In this document: one piece after another, positions 9,719-21,290 of the stretch
Layout: every line of letters starts with the position of its first letter
Position numbering within the stretch: position 1 is the first letter of the stretch
NCBI GenBank assembly: GCA_032716605.1
Contig: CM064580.1
Location: forward strand, 39,729,518-39,793,517
Length of the DNA: 64,000 bases
Source of the DNA: Paralithodes platypus
Lineage: Eukaryota > Arthropoda > Malacostraca > Decapoda > Lithodidae
Direction of reading: 5' to 3'
Position numbers and translations under genes: made by a program
Notes under the pieces: model-generated
Database searches by the model: none
What the model saw: only the letters and a program-made list of their open reading frames with translations
What the model was told of the DNA's origin: nothing

Positions 9719-10082
9719 CGAGACTGTGAGATGAGATAGCGGGAATACTGTTTCGAGAAGTCAGAGCTTGCATCGGGCTACGAGGAGACAACCAGGGGTC
9801 TCCGTAGGTCTGCAAAGGTAAGACCACGAATAGTGCTCAATTCCAACATTCCAACTGTCTCACTCACACTCTAGAATATGACCTCCTGACTTCACCGTGT
9901 TGAGCGGTTGAATCTACAAGCTGTTAGCCCTTTCAATAGCCCCTGTAATATAGGAGGAACGGGGCATTTATCTACCGAAAAATGCACTAATAGATCTTGA
10001 TGATGGGGGGGTCTTGGGAGTATTTTACATAGCTTGGTGGAGGTCTAGGAAGGATACTAAACAAATAATAATAATAAATACA

Positions 10083-10117
<35 letters not shown>

Positions 10118-10358
10118 ATACATAAATAAAAATATCCCCTTAATACGAGAACAGAAAGGCAAAAGACTATCATAATATCCAATGATTTTATAATACCTTT
10201 TTACGTATATTTTTATTTTTATTTATATATGTATTGTTATACTAATTTTTTAGCTTTCATATTTTACAGTGTTTATTATTGCCAAAAAAAATATATATAT
10301 TTTATTATTATTATAATGTATTATTATTATTATTAGTTTTTGTATTATTATTATTAAG

Positions 10359-10394
<36 letters not shown>

Positions 10395-10433
10395 TATTGT
10401 ATTATATCTAGTGAAGATAATGTGTGGGGTGAT
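9717..10433. other. Non-coding: R1 fragment, (AAAT)n and (TTA)n tracts
   Basis: An R1-family fragment at about 9960-10070 runs into (AAAT)n (10060-10130). (TTA)n occupies 10300-10395. Frames made of repeated Leu or Tyr codons here are translations of the microsatellite, not genes. Confidence 0.6.
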
Positions 10434-10565
10434 AAGCTGTCGTAATATGATAAGGCTAATCCTTGAACTGCAAGAGAATGTTGGTGTGTGTGCGTGTGTA
10501 TGGGCTTATGTGCGTGTGTGAGGGGGGGAGGTCCTGTGTGGGTGTGTGTGTGTGGGTTTGTGTGT
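10434..10565 (+). repeat. Long direct repeat, left of a SINE
   Basis: Starts AAGCTGTCGTAATATGATAA and ends in GT-rich sequence. It is nearly identical to 11044-11190. The two copies flank the SINE at 10566-11043 exactly at its tRNA-like 5' end. Confidence 0.75.
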
Positions 10566-11043
10566 TACTCAGTTACTTGTTCGTCAAGGGGAATCCACGC
10601 AATGCGAGCTAAGCTCATTATTATCGCGCCTCCTTAACTGGGAACGTATTGCGTGAAATGCATGTTAAGTGTTTTATGTACTGTTGGAATGGCTGTGGAT
10701 GTGTGTAGTCTGTATTTTAGCCAATTGGCGACATTGGAAACGAAGGCTTTGGGTGGATCTGTATGGTACCATTCTCACTATAGACGGTACCGTCTCGCCC
10801 GAAGGCTTAGGTAGCCATCAGCTTAGGTGAACCATATGATACCCATCTCGCCTTGTACCATTTTTGCGAACCCCAGATGGGACGTCACAACGTCGTCCAC
10901 TTATTCCAGGTACCTATTTACAGCTAGGTGAACTGAGGCTAACACATGAAAGGAGACAAGCCCAATTTGTCTCCGCCCGGCCGGGGATTGAACCCCCGAC
11001 CCCTCGTGTGTGAGACGAGAGCTCTACCTACTAGGCTACGGGC
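10566..11043 (-). mobile_element. tRNA-derived SINE (tRNA-Val-like head)
   Basis: The minus-strand 5' end (11043-10975) is a tRNA-like segment: GCCCGTAGCCTAG with an A-box-like D arm, an anticodon arm with CTCACAC (CAC anticodon, Val-like), and a B box GGGGGTTCAATCCCC. GGCCGGGC closes the acceptor stem. About 400 bp of unrelated body follows to 10566. A tRNA head plus a non-tRNA body is the standard SINE build. No coding capacity. Confidence 0.75.
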
Positions 11044-11190
11044 AAGCTGTCGTAATATGATAAGGCTAATCCTTGAACTGCAAGAGAATGTTGGTGTGTG
11101 TGCGTGTGTATGGGCTTATGTGCGTGTGTGAGGGGGGGGGAGGTCCTGTGTGGGTGGGTGTGTGTGTGTGTGGGTTTGTGTGTGTGTGGG
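11044..11190 (+). repeat. Long direct repeat, right of a SINE
   Basis: Second copy of 10434-10565. It continues into a long GT/GGGT-rich tract to 11290. A third, diverged piece (CTAATATGATAACGGTAATC) lies at 11376-11412. Confidence 0.75.
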
Positions 11191-11610
11191 CTTGTGTGTA
11201 TTTGTGTCTATGGGTGGGTTTGTGTGTATGGGTGGGTGGGTTTATGAGTGTATGGGTGGGTTCGTGTGTGTGGGGGTAGGGGGGGTGTATAGGGGTGCTG
11301 TTAATTTATTTATTTGTTTGATCTTCACCAAGCTTAACAAACACCTCTAAAGTCCCCCTTGGAGATCAATTTGCTGACCTAATATGATAACGGTAATCCT
11401 TTAACTGCAAGGAAATTTTTTATATGTTTTCTTCTTGATATTTTAGTATTTTTCTTTACCTATTTTACCAGATAATCCGGCATCAGAAAGATTAAGCTAA
11501 TACTCTGATAGATCTTCTGCTTGAGAATATACAATATATTATAATAGAAATCCTGTACTAAGAGAGATTGGGTAGAGTATTTATTATATATATATATATA
11601 TATATATATC

Positions 11611-11674
<64 letters not shown>

Positions 11675-12455
11675 TATATATATTTTGTTTTTCTTATTTA
11701 TGTATATTTTCATTTATACTGTATATTATATTTATTTATTTATATATTTTATTTTATTTCACTTATGTTGGGGGGTGCACCATTTCGGTGCCTCAATTAT
11801 CAAAGAAAAATATTATGACCAAATGCCGATTCCTACTATATTACCTGCTCGGTATCGCTCCACAGGAAAAATCGACACCTTAACCCAAGAATGATGAGTG
11901 TCCTCATACGAGTCTTAACCCTACAAGGGCGAGCGTCCTCATATGAGCCAAGGCCTAAAAAAAAGCCTTTCAAAACATCCCACTGGCACTCAAAACAAAG
12001 AAATGTGTGATTAAGTGAGATTCCCCTCCATACCACCTATCACTCCTCCACATGTGTCAACACCCCTCCCCCCCCTTCAATTATCACCTATTTTTCCTCT
12101 TATTCCCTTGTTTATCGGTTTATTTTCCACGGCAATATCTCCTACCCGGTTTCAAGGTCATCTGGGACGCATATACAGAGTGTGGGAAGAGAGAGACAGC
12201 ACTAGCGAGACATCAGTCTCGCTTCAGGCCTCGAGAGGGGAGGGTGTATGGCTCGCGCGCCTCTCAGCCCATGACTGGACGGTCAGCAATCATTAGTCTT
12301 TTTCACCCCCCAAATACTATTCCCACTTGTTTTATTGTTGTTACATGTTATTATCTTCATATTAAACGAAAAATAGGTGCATATGAATAAGTAATAACGA
12401 TATTTATCGTAAAATGACGAAATTCGTTGGGATTTACCTACAATACCTTCGCCCA
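11191..12455. other. Non-coding: GT-rich tract, (TA)n, R1 scraps
   Basis: GT-rich to 11290; R1 remnants at 11300-11370 and 11820-11885; (TA)n at 11580-11690. 12050-12300 is C/T-rich and then has an unplaced GC-richer block with no convincing splice sites or domain. Confidence 0.4.
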
Positions 12456-12469
12456 GCAGGACGTTTTAA

Positions 12470-12760
12470 ATACCATAGGCTCACCGCGATCAGGTTAATG
12501 GCACAAAAGGTCTAAATATTGACAAAAATTAGGTGAAAGGTCTTAAAATTGCCAAACTAATTAGGTGAATGTCTAAAAAATCTCATAACTAATGGGGCTA
12601 AACATGAGAGAAGGGGGGGGGGGGTATTTCGAAAGCGCGGATTCAAAATAGAGATCTTATAATCAAAAGAGCGGCGCGGTTGTTGAATTCCACTTGGGCT
12701 TTCGTAAAACGACCGTATGGGGGTCCAGAAAAAACAAATAGCCTACCTCCCCTTTAGTAT
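12470..12760. repeat. R1-family repeat copy
   Basis: Contains GGCACAAAAGGTCTAAATAT, AGGTCTTAAAATTGCCAAAC and the TAATGGGGCTAAACATGAGA block with a poly-G run (12618-12632). Confidence 0.5.
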
Positions 12761-12871
12761 TCCCCTTTTGCTACCCATCCTGCTAACATCTGAACCGTAA
12801 AGTTCCATTAGTTTGGTGATTTTATGACCTTTCACCCCATTACTTTGGCAATTTCAAGGACTATATATACA

Positions 12872-12961
<90 letters not shown>

Positions 12962-13004
12962 CAGTACCGTATATAACAAATGTGACGAGGCCATAGAACG
13001 CCTA

Positions 13005-13850
13005 CCTACTGATCTTTCCATTATTTCTGATTGGGGCAGAGAAAATCTTGTTACTTTAAACGCTTCCAAAACCTAGTTTCTCCATCTATCTCTGCATCAG
13101 AATATTCCATATTCCACAAGACTGTCAACTATTTTTCAACAATACACAACTCAACCCTTCATCATCTTTCAATATTCTAGATGTATTTTTTTCATCCGAC
13201 CTTTCTTGGAAAGATCATATTACCACTCTTGCTAAAACAGCTTCCCAAAAGTTACGTGTGCTCAACCTTCTCTGTGGGTTCTTCACCCCCGCACAGCTTC
13301 TTGCTCTGTATCGGGGCACAGTGCGCCCCTGCATTGAGCATTGTTCACATGTGTGTGGAGGCTCCACCCATACCGCACTTCTCGAAAGAGTAGAATCAAA
13401 AGCATTTCGCCTCATCAACTCACTTCCTCTCACTAGTTCCCTTCAATCTCTTTCTACATGCCGCATTGTGGCATCTCTTTCACTCTTCTATTGCTATTAC
13501 AACAGTAGTGTTCTTCAGAGCTCTCTCAGTGTACACCCCCTCCCTTTCGGCGAGTGCGAGGCACTCGCCTTTCAATACAGTCCCCCTCTTATTCTGTTCA
13601 GCTCTCCAACCCAAGAATTGGCAAATTTAAGTCTTTCTCCTACTCAACACGTGAACTCTGGACTCTCTCCCTTAAACAATCTTTCCTTCATCCTATGACT
13701 TAGACTGTTTTAAACTTCATGTGTCTAGCCATTTTGACTCCAACGTCCCTTGAATTTGACTCTGTCTCTCTTTTGGCTTTGGGGGAGACACTCATTACAG
13801 GCAACCTGCCTTTGTCTCTTCCATACACATACTGTACTTGGAAAATGTAT
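13005..13850 (+). pseudogene. Jockey/CR1-like LINE 3' fragment
   Basis: Broken plus-strand frames match the C-terminal RT region of the copies at 2124-3036 and 14695-15950: SDWGRENLVTLNASKT, then GFFTPAQLLALYRGTVRPCI, then HTALLERVESKAFRLI. The 3' untranslated block TTGGGGGAGACACTCATTAC is near 13778-13800. Several stops and frameshifts; 5'-truncated. Confidence 0.75.
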
Positions 13851-13906
13851 TTCAATTCATGCACTTCTCCTTAATATTATATAGGAAAGGGTTAAGATTA
13901 CTTTAT

Positions 13907-13980
13907 CACGCCGTGGTGTAGTGGATTAAATGCTTAGACACTCGTTCTGAATGTCGGAGGTTCGACCCCGGCTGGGAGTG
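13907..13980 (+). mobile_element. tRNA-like segment (SINE head or tRNA pseudogene)
   Basis: TGGTGTAGTGGATTAAATGC resembles an A box, and GGAGGTTCGACCCCGGCT contains a perfect B box. The acceptor arms (CACGCCG and GGGAGTG) pair poorly, so a working tRNA is unlikely. (TA)n follows at 14011. Confidence 0.5.
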
Positions 13981-14008
13981 TTAAACATTTATTCGCTCAC
14001 GTGTATTT

Positions 14009-14097
<89 letters not shown>

Positions 14098-14418
14098 ATT
14101 ATAATATATCAATAAATGAATTAATAAATAAAACAAAATCCCCTTAATCCTTTGACGACAAGGGAATCCGTGTTTTAACCAAATAATCTGGCATTAGACA
14201 GATTGTGATAATACTCTGACAGCAGTGAGGGAATGTGGGACAAACTCTTACCCAATGATTTATAGAACTTTTTTAATACCTTCTTCATATCTTCTTTTGT
14301 TTCTACACTAGGCTATAGACTGCAACACCATCACAACTAGAGGTCCCCTATAATAAACATACGGGAATAGGCTACTGGTACAGTATATATATACTGTATA
14401 TATATATATATATACACA

Positions 14419-14662
14419 GAGCGGTCGCGAAACATTTCCCCATAGGGAATTCCTGTGTATTTGCAAGAGAGAGCTGAAGAATCTATTTTTATTTATTTCA
14501 CTCCAACACCAAACACCTCCCAAAGAAATTAATGAAAGCAAGCATGTGATCCACCGGGATTCCAACCTGGGTTACCACATACAGATGCAGATCAAATATA
14601 TAGGAATACCCTATGGGCAATAAACAGGAATTGCCTATGGGGAAATGTTTCGCGACCGCTCG
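14419..14662. mobile_element. TIR element with a SINE inside
   Basis: GAGCGGTCGCGAAACATTTC at 14419 is inverted at 14643-14662. The ~38-bp repeats continue as CCCATAGG and AATTCCTGT. The space between (14458-14623) is taken up by a tRNA-derived SINE. No transposase. Confidence 0.6.
14480..14620 (-). mobile_element. tRNA-derived SINE, copy 1
   Basis: Minus strand: a B-box-like GGTTGGAATCCCGGTGGATC, then a body with TTCTTTGGGAGGTGTTTGGT and TGAAATAAA. The same layout is at 56730-56885, where the B box is the intact GGTTCGAATCC. Confidence 0.6.
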
Positions 14663-14694
14663 GTAGGCTATATATACAGTATATCCGTATGTAT

Positions 14695-15950
14695 ATATTT
14701 TTTTTCTATGTGAGTGAGGGAGACAAAAGGCAGAACTGCCTTTAGAGAGTGCCTCCCCCAGAGTTGAAAGAATGACAGGGCCAAAATGGCAAAATCAAGG
14801 GATGTTCGATCCAAAATACCTGGATACACGGAGTGTGAAGCAATTTAAGTCATAGGAAGAGGGAAAGACTGATTCTGGGAGAGAGTTCCAGAACTCAGTA
14901 GTTTAATAGAAGAAAGACTGAGAATAGCATTTCACTCTTGGGTTGGAAAGTTGCACAAAGTAGGGGTGGGATTGTGTTGCTAGACGGGTAACACGTATCC
15001 TACGTAGAGGAGGTGGTATATAGCCTACACTGGGAAAGCTCTGAGGAACACTGATTATTGTAGTAGTGAGAGAGATGCGACATTGCGGCAAAGAGAGAGA
15101 TTGCAGAAAGTTGGTGAGTGGACGGAAGTTAATTTAATGATACGGAAGGCTTTCCTTTCTACTTTGTCTAGGAGTGCGGTGTGAGAGAATCCTCGGCAAG
15201 AATGTAGTTACCGGGCGTACCGCCCGTCTTGCTTACACTACGCGGACGCTCACCATCATGTTCCCGTCTATTATGACTGCCTTTGGATACAAAAATGCAT
15301 TACCCTAACCAAACAACCTAACCTAACCTAGTATTATAGATTTATATGTATTAATTTTATTATAAGTATTTATAAATGATTTATGTTGTATGTTGGTAGT
15401 GGTACACCCGGTAACTACATCCATCCCGAATCCTCCCCATACATGTGAACAATACTCAATACAAAGACGCACTGTGCCCCTGTACAGAGCAAGAAGCTGT
15501 GCAGGGGTAAAGAACCCCTTGAGCCTGTTAAGCACACCCAGCATATGGGAGGCTGCCTTAGCAAGACTGGTAATATGGCCCTTCCAAGTGAGCGCAGAAG
15601 AAAAGGAGACACCGAGAATATTGAGAGAAGATGAAGGATTGATTTTTGTATTGTTGAAGAGTAAGGGATAGTCCTCTGGAGGTTCTGAACGGGTAGTAAG
15701 ATTAAGAAATTGGGTTTTGGAAGCACTAAAGGTAACAAGGTTTTCTCTGCCCCAATTGGAAATAGTAGTTAGATCAGAAGATAAGTGTTCCATGGCTTCA
15801 TTACGTTTGGTTTTTAGGGATTGCTGGCTGGGGCGTTCAGGAAAACTAATTGAGTAGTGAAAGGTAGGGTCGTCTGCGTATGAATGGATGGTAGGCTACT
15901 GGAGGTAGCCTACAATTGAGATCATTTATGAAAATTAGAAAGAGAATGCG
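14695..15950 (-). pseudogene. Jockey/CR1-like LINE 3' fragment, split by a MITE
   Basis: A minus-strand RT C-terminal region. Upstream half 15793-15428: ISNWGRENLVTFSASKTQF, ILGVSFSSALTWKGH, GFFTPAQLLALYRGTVRLCI. Downstream half 15194-14880: LDKVERKAFRII and RNVASL. The 233-bp insertion 15195-15427 separates the halves. After removing it and one 8-bp duplicate, the frame continues (HVWGGF followed by SHTALL), as in the copy at 13005-13850. The 3' UTR ends near 14695 in (TA)-rich DNA. Confidence 0.8.
15195..15427. mobile_element. MITE with 8-bp target duplication inside a LINE
   Basis: Terminal inverted repeats with ATGTAGTTACCGGG(C/T)GTACC (15202-15221 and 15401-15420). Target duplication GAATCCTC at 15187-15194 and 15428-15435. 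An 8-bp duplication points to a hAT-like transposase. The interior carries CCTAACCTAACCTAGTATT, also seen inverted at 54510 and similar at 16488. Confidence 0.75.
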
Positions 15951-15971
15951 AGATAGGACAGAACCATGAGG

Positions 15972-15974
<3 letters not shown>

Positions 15975-16038
<64 letters not shown>

Positions 16039-16300
16039 CGACAGCTGTTATATATGATAACTAATCAGACATTTTAGCAGCAACAACAATCTTATACACC
16101 CGGTAGAGCATATACATCATTGCTATATATGTCATTAAGAGCTGAAATGTATTATAAGGGAGAACAAAATAAATAATAGTTTAAAATACGTGACACAGCT
16201 AGCAGTGCAATCTTAATGGGTGATGGCAAAGTAACATCAAGATTAAGATGTTTTCACATAGTTTTAAACTTCCGGAAATTAATGGGTAATAAATAAGATG
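15975..16300. other. (TA)n then unannotated intron DNA
   Basis: (TA)n at 15975-16035. The remainder is AT-rich with no recognisable element. Confidence 0.4.
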
Positions 16301-16545
16301 ATTTCTTATTTTAACTTACGTCCGCCGCCGCACTCATGTTATTGGTGCGAACCTCAAGGCCCTCTCACTGCCACTCGACGTTACCGGAGTAAGGTATGTC
16401 CCATAATACTGTTTTTTTTTTTTTTTTTTTTTTGCACTGTTACCCAACCAGCGGGGGTTTGGGGGCGGCAGCCCCCACCCATAACACTAGGATAGGTTAA
16501 GTAAGGTTGTTAGGTTAGGCTATTGTCTTTTGTACCTTTTACCCC
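16300..16545. repeat. Unclassified repeat with CAGCGGGGGT...TAGGTTAGG
   Basis: A poly(T) run (16412-16433), then ACCCAACCAGCGGGGGT, CGGCAGCCCCC and AAGGTTGTTAGGTTAGGCTA. Matching parts are found at 56580-56640 and 54510-54550, and TTAGG-like words also inside the MITE at 15195-15427. Class unknown. Confidence 0.45.
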
Positions 16546-17260
16546 TCATTTTCCCTGAACTTCATAGCCCTCCCCACGAGTGGGGGGCGTGCTTTTAGAT
16601 TGTTGGATAATGGGTTAACAGTAATTTCAGCTCCTCTTCAGTATAAAACAACACTATATCTGAAGGAAAAATTCAAAAAAACAAAATAGAACTTACTGAA
16701 ATCGCTGTCGGTCCAAAAAGTCAGGGTTACCTAATTTTCCCATGGTTTTTCTTGTTGGCTTTAGGTAGTTTTAATCATTATACAGTAGTTGAAATTAGTT
16801 ACAATCCCCGGAAAATTTTATTTCTCCCATTATCCAACGATCTTGCAACATTCAGATGTAAGTAATTTTCAGAGTAGGCCTATAGGCCTACTGTATATAC
16901 AATTTGTTTTGCCTTGGGATACAGGATGGGTTGAGGGGGGGCTTTGCCCCCTTCACGACTTGTTGAAATCATCATCTATTTTGCCAGTAAGGGGGTTAAT
17001 AAGATTTTCACTGCCGTCAATAGGGAGAATTATAGGGATTTTTTTGTTTAGTGTTTTATATAGTGCACATAAACTGTATTTCCGTAGGTTGAAACAAATA
17101 TTAATGATTTTTGCAACATCCTTATTCTATAATAGCCTTCAAATATTGAGAAATAATTAGTGGTAGTTTCGGTAATAAGTAGGCTACTTCGTATAAAATA
17201 GTATAATGTTGTAATATTAAAAGGGCACACAACCTAGAGCTAGAGAGAGAGAGAGGGAGA
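16546..17260. other. LDLa gene intron 1, no exon seen
   Basis: Mostly unique DNA with a few TAGGCCTA words; (GA)n at 17240-17264 directly after the exon 1 donor. Confidence 0.4.
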
Positions 17261-17267
17261 GAGATAC

Positions 17268-17378
17268 CTGAGGATTTGCGAGGGCCTGAGGAACCAACAA
17301 CGACCCCAGCACCAGCAGGAGTGTAAGGGCACGGCAGCAGCAAGAAATTGAATAAGTCCTCCTCCCAAGGGGCGCCAT
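17268..17378 (-). CDS. LDLa-repeat protein, exon 1 (start codon and signal peptide)
   Basis: On the minus strand an ATG at 17378-17376 in a good context (TTGCCATGG) opens a 37-codon reading that ends at a donor, CCTCAG|GTATCT (17267-17262). The peptide has MAPLGRR as a basic start, a hydrophobic core LTLLLVLGSLLVP and QALA before NPQ. That is a classic cleavable signal peptide with an A-x-A site. The exon ends in phase 0, the phase the microexon at 8488-8530 needs; the other two open frames across this block end in phases 1 and 2 and do not fit. It is therefore the likely first coding exon, with a ~8.7-kb first intron. Weak point: no transcript or homologue was consulted. Confidence 0.65.
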
Positions 17379-17660
17379 GGCAACAGGGGAACTCGGGAGT
17401 CAATCCCCAAGTCAAGTGACACAGGAGCCCAAAAATGTAGCCGAATGGAGAGACCAAATCCAACGGTCTTCACCCTACCAAGGTTTTCGTGCTACTGGCC
17501 TACTATTGCTGATTTGCTGCAGCAGCTGCACCTGTTGAGTGTTGTCCGACTCAAGCAGTGTTATCAAATCAGAATCACAAAATACTGATAGAATTAAGTC
17601 GGATTAAGCCGCTTTTTCTCTCAACTTTTATCGTCGACTCTGGGTTATGTAGGCTATGTG
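17379..17660 (-). promoter_or_regulatory. Putative 5' UTR and promoter region of the LDLa gene
   Basis: Upstream of the start codon is a GC-richer stretch containing CAGCTGCTGCAGCA. GATAAAAG (about 17627-17634) and an initiator-like TATCAGTATT (about 17576-17586) occur on the minus strand. Their spacing is not the usual ~30 bp, so this is only a suggestion. Confidence 0.25.
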
Positions 17661-17888
17661 CCAAGACCAGTTCAGTTCAGTTGGAATTCGGGAAGTTTAG
17701 CCTTAACGTCGGCACTTCCCTAAGAGGTTTTGTTATTTTTCTTTTTGTGACTTTGCGACGTGCTCATTTGTTTAAAAATAAATATATCTCATTTTTCATC
17801 CCCTTTTCTGAAATCTTCTTTCTTCTCTCTTCAGTCTTGTTTCTTCTCTCGTCTTCCTTCATTCTTGTTTCTTCTCTCTTCAGTCTTC

Positions 17889-20800
17889 TTATTTCAGTTC
17901 TTTCAATTTTTTCTCTCGTACTCTCCACATTCGATAGATTGTCTGTTTCACTCCATCGCTCACTTCTTTGTTAAATAAAAGATGTCCGATGACTTGGTTT
18001 TCATTTTCAATATAAGGCTGTTGGAACCCTGGATCTTTTATTCTGCATGCTTTATAAAATGAACAGTGTAGTAGAAAATGTTTTAGGTCTTCTGTTCCTT
18101 CCTTACACATATCGCATTGTGTCTCTCCTCCCACATGCCTATTTCTATCTTTTAGATTTAAGTTATTTGTCCTACATCTGTAAAATATTATAGATGCCTG
18201 TGTGTTGTCATAAATATCTTCCTCGCTCTTAATCTCCTTTTTATAACTCCTATACACTTCTAGGCTACTCTTCTCTGCCAACTCCTCTCGCCATCTTCCC
18301 GAATCCCAGTCCAGAACTCTTTTTCTAATGTCGTCCTTCTTAATATTTGCTAAATTTGTTTCTCCTAACTTCAAATTCCCTACATACTTTCTAATTTCTG
18401 CAGTCCAGGGATCTTTACTATTTCTAAGTTTTTCCTCTGTGATTCTTCTTAGCAAGTCATTACTTTCCTCTCCTACTAAATATTTAAGATATTTTATGTT
18501 ACCTTCCATAATTCTTGCCTCCATTGATGAGGCTCCTATTTCACCCCTTAAGGTTACCTTTTGGGCATATCTGGGTGCCCCTAATATGTGTCTAAAAACC
18601 CTATTCTCTATTTTTTAATTTATTTATTTCTGTTTTTGAAAAACCTATAACATTCGAGCCATACAGGACTGCTGGTATCACAATACTTTTCCAATATGTT
18701 TTTCCAATAAGTATCTTATTACAACTTTGTGATATTACCGGGTATGTAAGGTTAGCCATTCTATTTGCTTTATCCAAAGCTTCTATTTTCTGGGTTTTAA
18801 AACATTTGTTATTATCATTAATTTGTATTCCTAGATATTTAATTTGTTTTACCACTTCTATTTCTCGTATGTTGTTTGGTTTGTTTTTCATATTAAATAT
18901 TAGGATTTTACTTTTGTCTTTATTTATACTTAAGCCACACTCTCCCCCTATCTCTATTAATTTATCTATTACTCTTTCTGCTTCCTGGATTGTATGAGCC
19001 AAGAGTAGCCCGTCATCGGCATAAACAATGAATTTATTTTGAAACACTCATCTACAAACCCTCTTTTATTTCTAACTGTTTAATTATCTCATAAGTTATT
19101 AATTTAAATAATGTTGTGGACCCCGTACAGCCTTGTCTGATGCCGCTTGTTACCTTAATCTCCGTCTCATTTACTTGCCCCTTATTTATAATTGTACTAT
19201 CTTCTTTATATATGTTACTTACTATGTCTATAACATTTGAATTTATATTGTAATCTTTTAATACTTTTATCAGTTTCTCCCTTCTGATTGAGTCGTAGGC
19301 CTTTTTAAAGTCTATTGAGATTACTATGAGTGACCTCTTTTGTTTAAATATTTTATCTATACAGTATTTCAATATAAAAAGATTATTTTCGATTCTACCC
19401 TTATTTGTAAACCCACTCTGTGTCTCCCTTACCTCTCCATTCTCCCTAATGTGTTCTTCTATTTTATTTTTAATTGCTGTCGTCATGAAAAGTTTATATG
19501 ATATGTCTGTCAGAGCGATTGGCCTCAATTCATTTACCTTTGGTTTATTTACTTTTGGTAACAACAGTTTTTGACTTCTTCCACTCTTCTGGAATTACAT
19601 TTATGTCCATAATATTATTAAAGCACATTGCAAGTTTTTCTAAGCACTTATCACTTTTTGACAATGCTTTATATAACTCAGGTTTCATTGCATCAAGGCC
19701 TGCTGCTTTTCTATTCTTTAATTTCTTTATATTTTCCTTTAATTCTCCCACTGTAATGTTTGGTTTCTCCATGTAGTTTATGTTTTTATTAACTCTTAAA
19801 GCCATTTCCATGTGTTCCCGTAACTCCTCTTTAACTGTGACTGATTGTATGTTATAATTGTGTTCATCATTTACATTCATCCCTATTTTAAATAATTTAC
19901 CTTCTTGCCTGTCCTCCATTTCTTTCTCTTTTAATTCTCTATATTCCCTATTTATATCCTCATTCCAAACTTCATCGATGTTATTGTCATGCATTTTATA
20001 TATACCACTCCAAAACATATTTAATTCTTCTACAGCCCTTTTATCTGACAATACTTCTCCTTCATCGTTATAAAGTTTTAATTCTTTTATTTCGTTTTGA
20101 CTTTTGTTTCTTAGTTTATTTATATATTTCCACATCTTTTTACTCGCATCTCCTCCCTCTATTATCTCTCTAGTCTTTTTCCTCTCATGTATATAAATGG
20201 CTTCCCTGATCTCTTTCTGTACTTTACTTTTTTGTTCCAAGAAAAGTATGTTACTTCTCTCCTCTTCCTCTCTATTTTTAGCATTTCTTCTTAATCTATT
20301 ATAATCTCCTCTTTTTTATACCTTTTCTAATACTGTCATTCATCCATGGTGCCTCTTGTTTTATTTTGTCTCTTCCTAATCTCCTCCTATAGGTAGTTTT
20401 AAGTATATCATCAGCTGTCTCCTTCATTACTCTATTGAAGACTCTTATGTCGTTACTCTCTTCTCTCGTTATTCTATTTTCTAGTTCCCTAATAAATTTG
20501 ACTATGGTCTCCTCGTTTATTTTATAGTATTCTTTTGTTTCCCATTTTTTCCCTTTAAAGGATTTACTATTTGAATTATTCCACTCAAAATATACCTCAA
20601 TAAGGTTGTGGTCTGACAGATCATAAACGTCTTGCTTTTCATCTATTTTCATATTTTTAAAATCTTCATACATTTTATCTGAAATTAAAACATAATCTAT
20701 TACGCTAGATTGCTCGTTTCTTCGCCATGTTATCTCCCCATTACACTCCTGGTCATCATTTAACATATTTAATTTAAATTTATCCATCAAATCTAGTATA

Positions 20801-21290
20801 ATGTGTCCATTATAATTTAGTTTTTGTTTACCTTTGAACCCTACATGGGCATTCATGTCACCTAATATTATAACTCTTTCATCTTCCATTTGGTCTAAAT
20901 GTCTCTCTATCTCCTTTTTCATTTCATCATTCCTTACCTTATCATTTACAGAAAAGTATAACAAGAACAAGTGTACAAATTTCCCATGTATAGATCCTTT
21001 TACATAAAGTAAATCTTTATTTTTACACTCTACCTTGCTTAAACTTACTTTATCTGTTGTTTCAAAGAGTAACATTAAACCACCACCCTTCCTATCATTA
21101 ATATTCCTCATACTTTCAATTACTTCAAATCCATCCACCAAAATGTTTCGTATTTTAAATTGTGTCTCAGTTAGACAAAGAAAAATGTTTATTATTATTA
21201 TTATAGGTAACTAAACCCTTTAATTCTTCATATTTTGCTTTAGTCAATCCTTGTACATTTATTAATTTAAATACTAAATACTCACTTCCC
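17889..21290 (-). pseudogene. LINE ORF2: endonuclease plus reverse transcriptase, frameshifted
   Basis: Pieces in order along the minus strand. An apurinic endonuclease (about 21290-20300) has FLCLTETQFK, GDMNAHVG, SVIDYVLIS and LSDHNLIEV, the catalytic Asp/Asn/His motifs. The reverse transcriptase (20240-18600) has ELRPIALTDISYKL, IDFKKAYDSI, GIRQGCTGS and FVYADDGLLL, so the YADD centre is present. The C-terminal part (18524-17889) ends in CDMCKEGTEDLKHFLLHC, a Cys-Cys-His-Cys zinc motif. Frames change near 21200 (at an ATA repeat), 20300-20240, 19550, 19050 and 18600-18520. Some of these may be short indels of recent date, because the protein reads well between them. Confidence 0.8.

Noticed and set aside
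10279..10521. Leu/Tyr-rich 80-codon frame
   Set aside because: Made of a (TTA)n microsatellite.
10975..11043. Functional tRNA-Val gene
   Set aside because: The tRNA-like part is fused to a ~400-bp SINE body and several stem pairs are imperfect.
11073..11350. Val/Gly/Cys/Trp-rich frames
   Set aside because: Arise from GT/GGGT-rich low-complexity DNA.
13907..13980. Functional tRNA gene
   Set aside because: B box is good but the acceptor stem does not pair well; SINE head or pseudogene is likelier.
17122..17473. Longer ORFs across the signal-peptide exon in the other two minus-strand frames
   Set aside because: They end at the donor in phases 1 and 2, which do not fit the microexon, and show no clear cleavage site.
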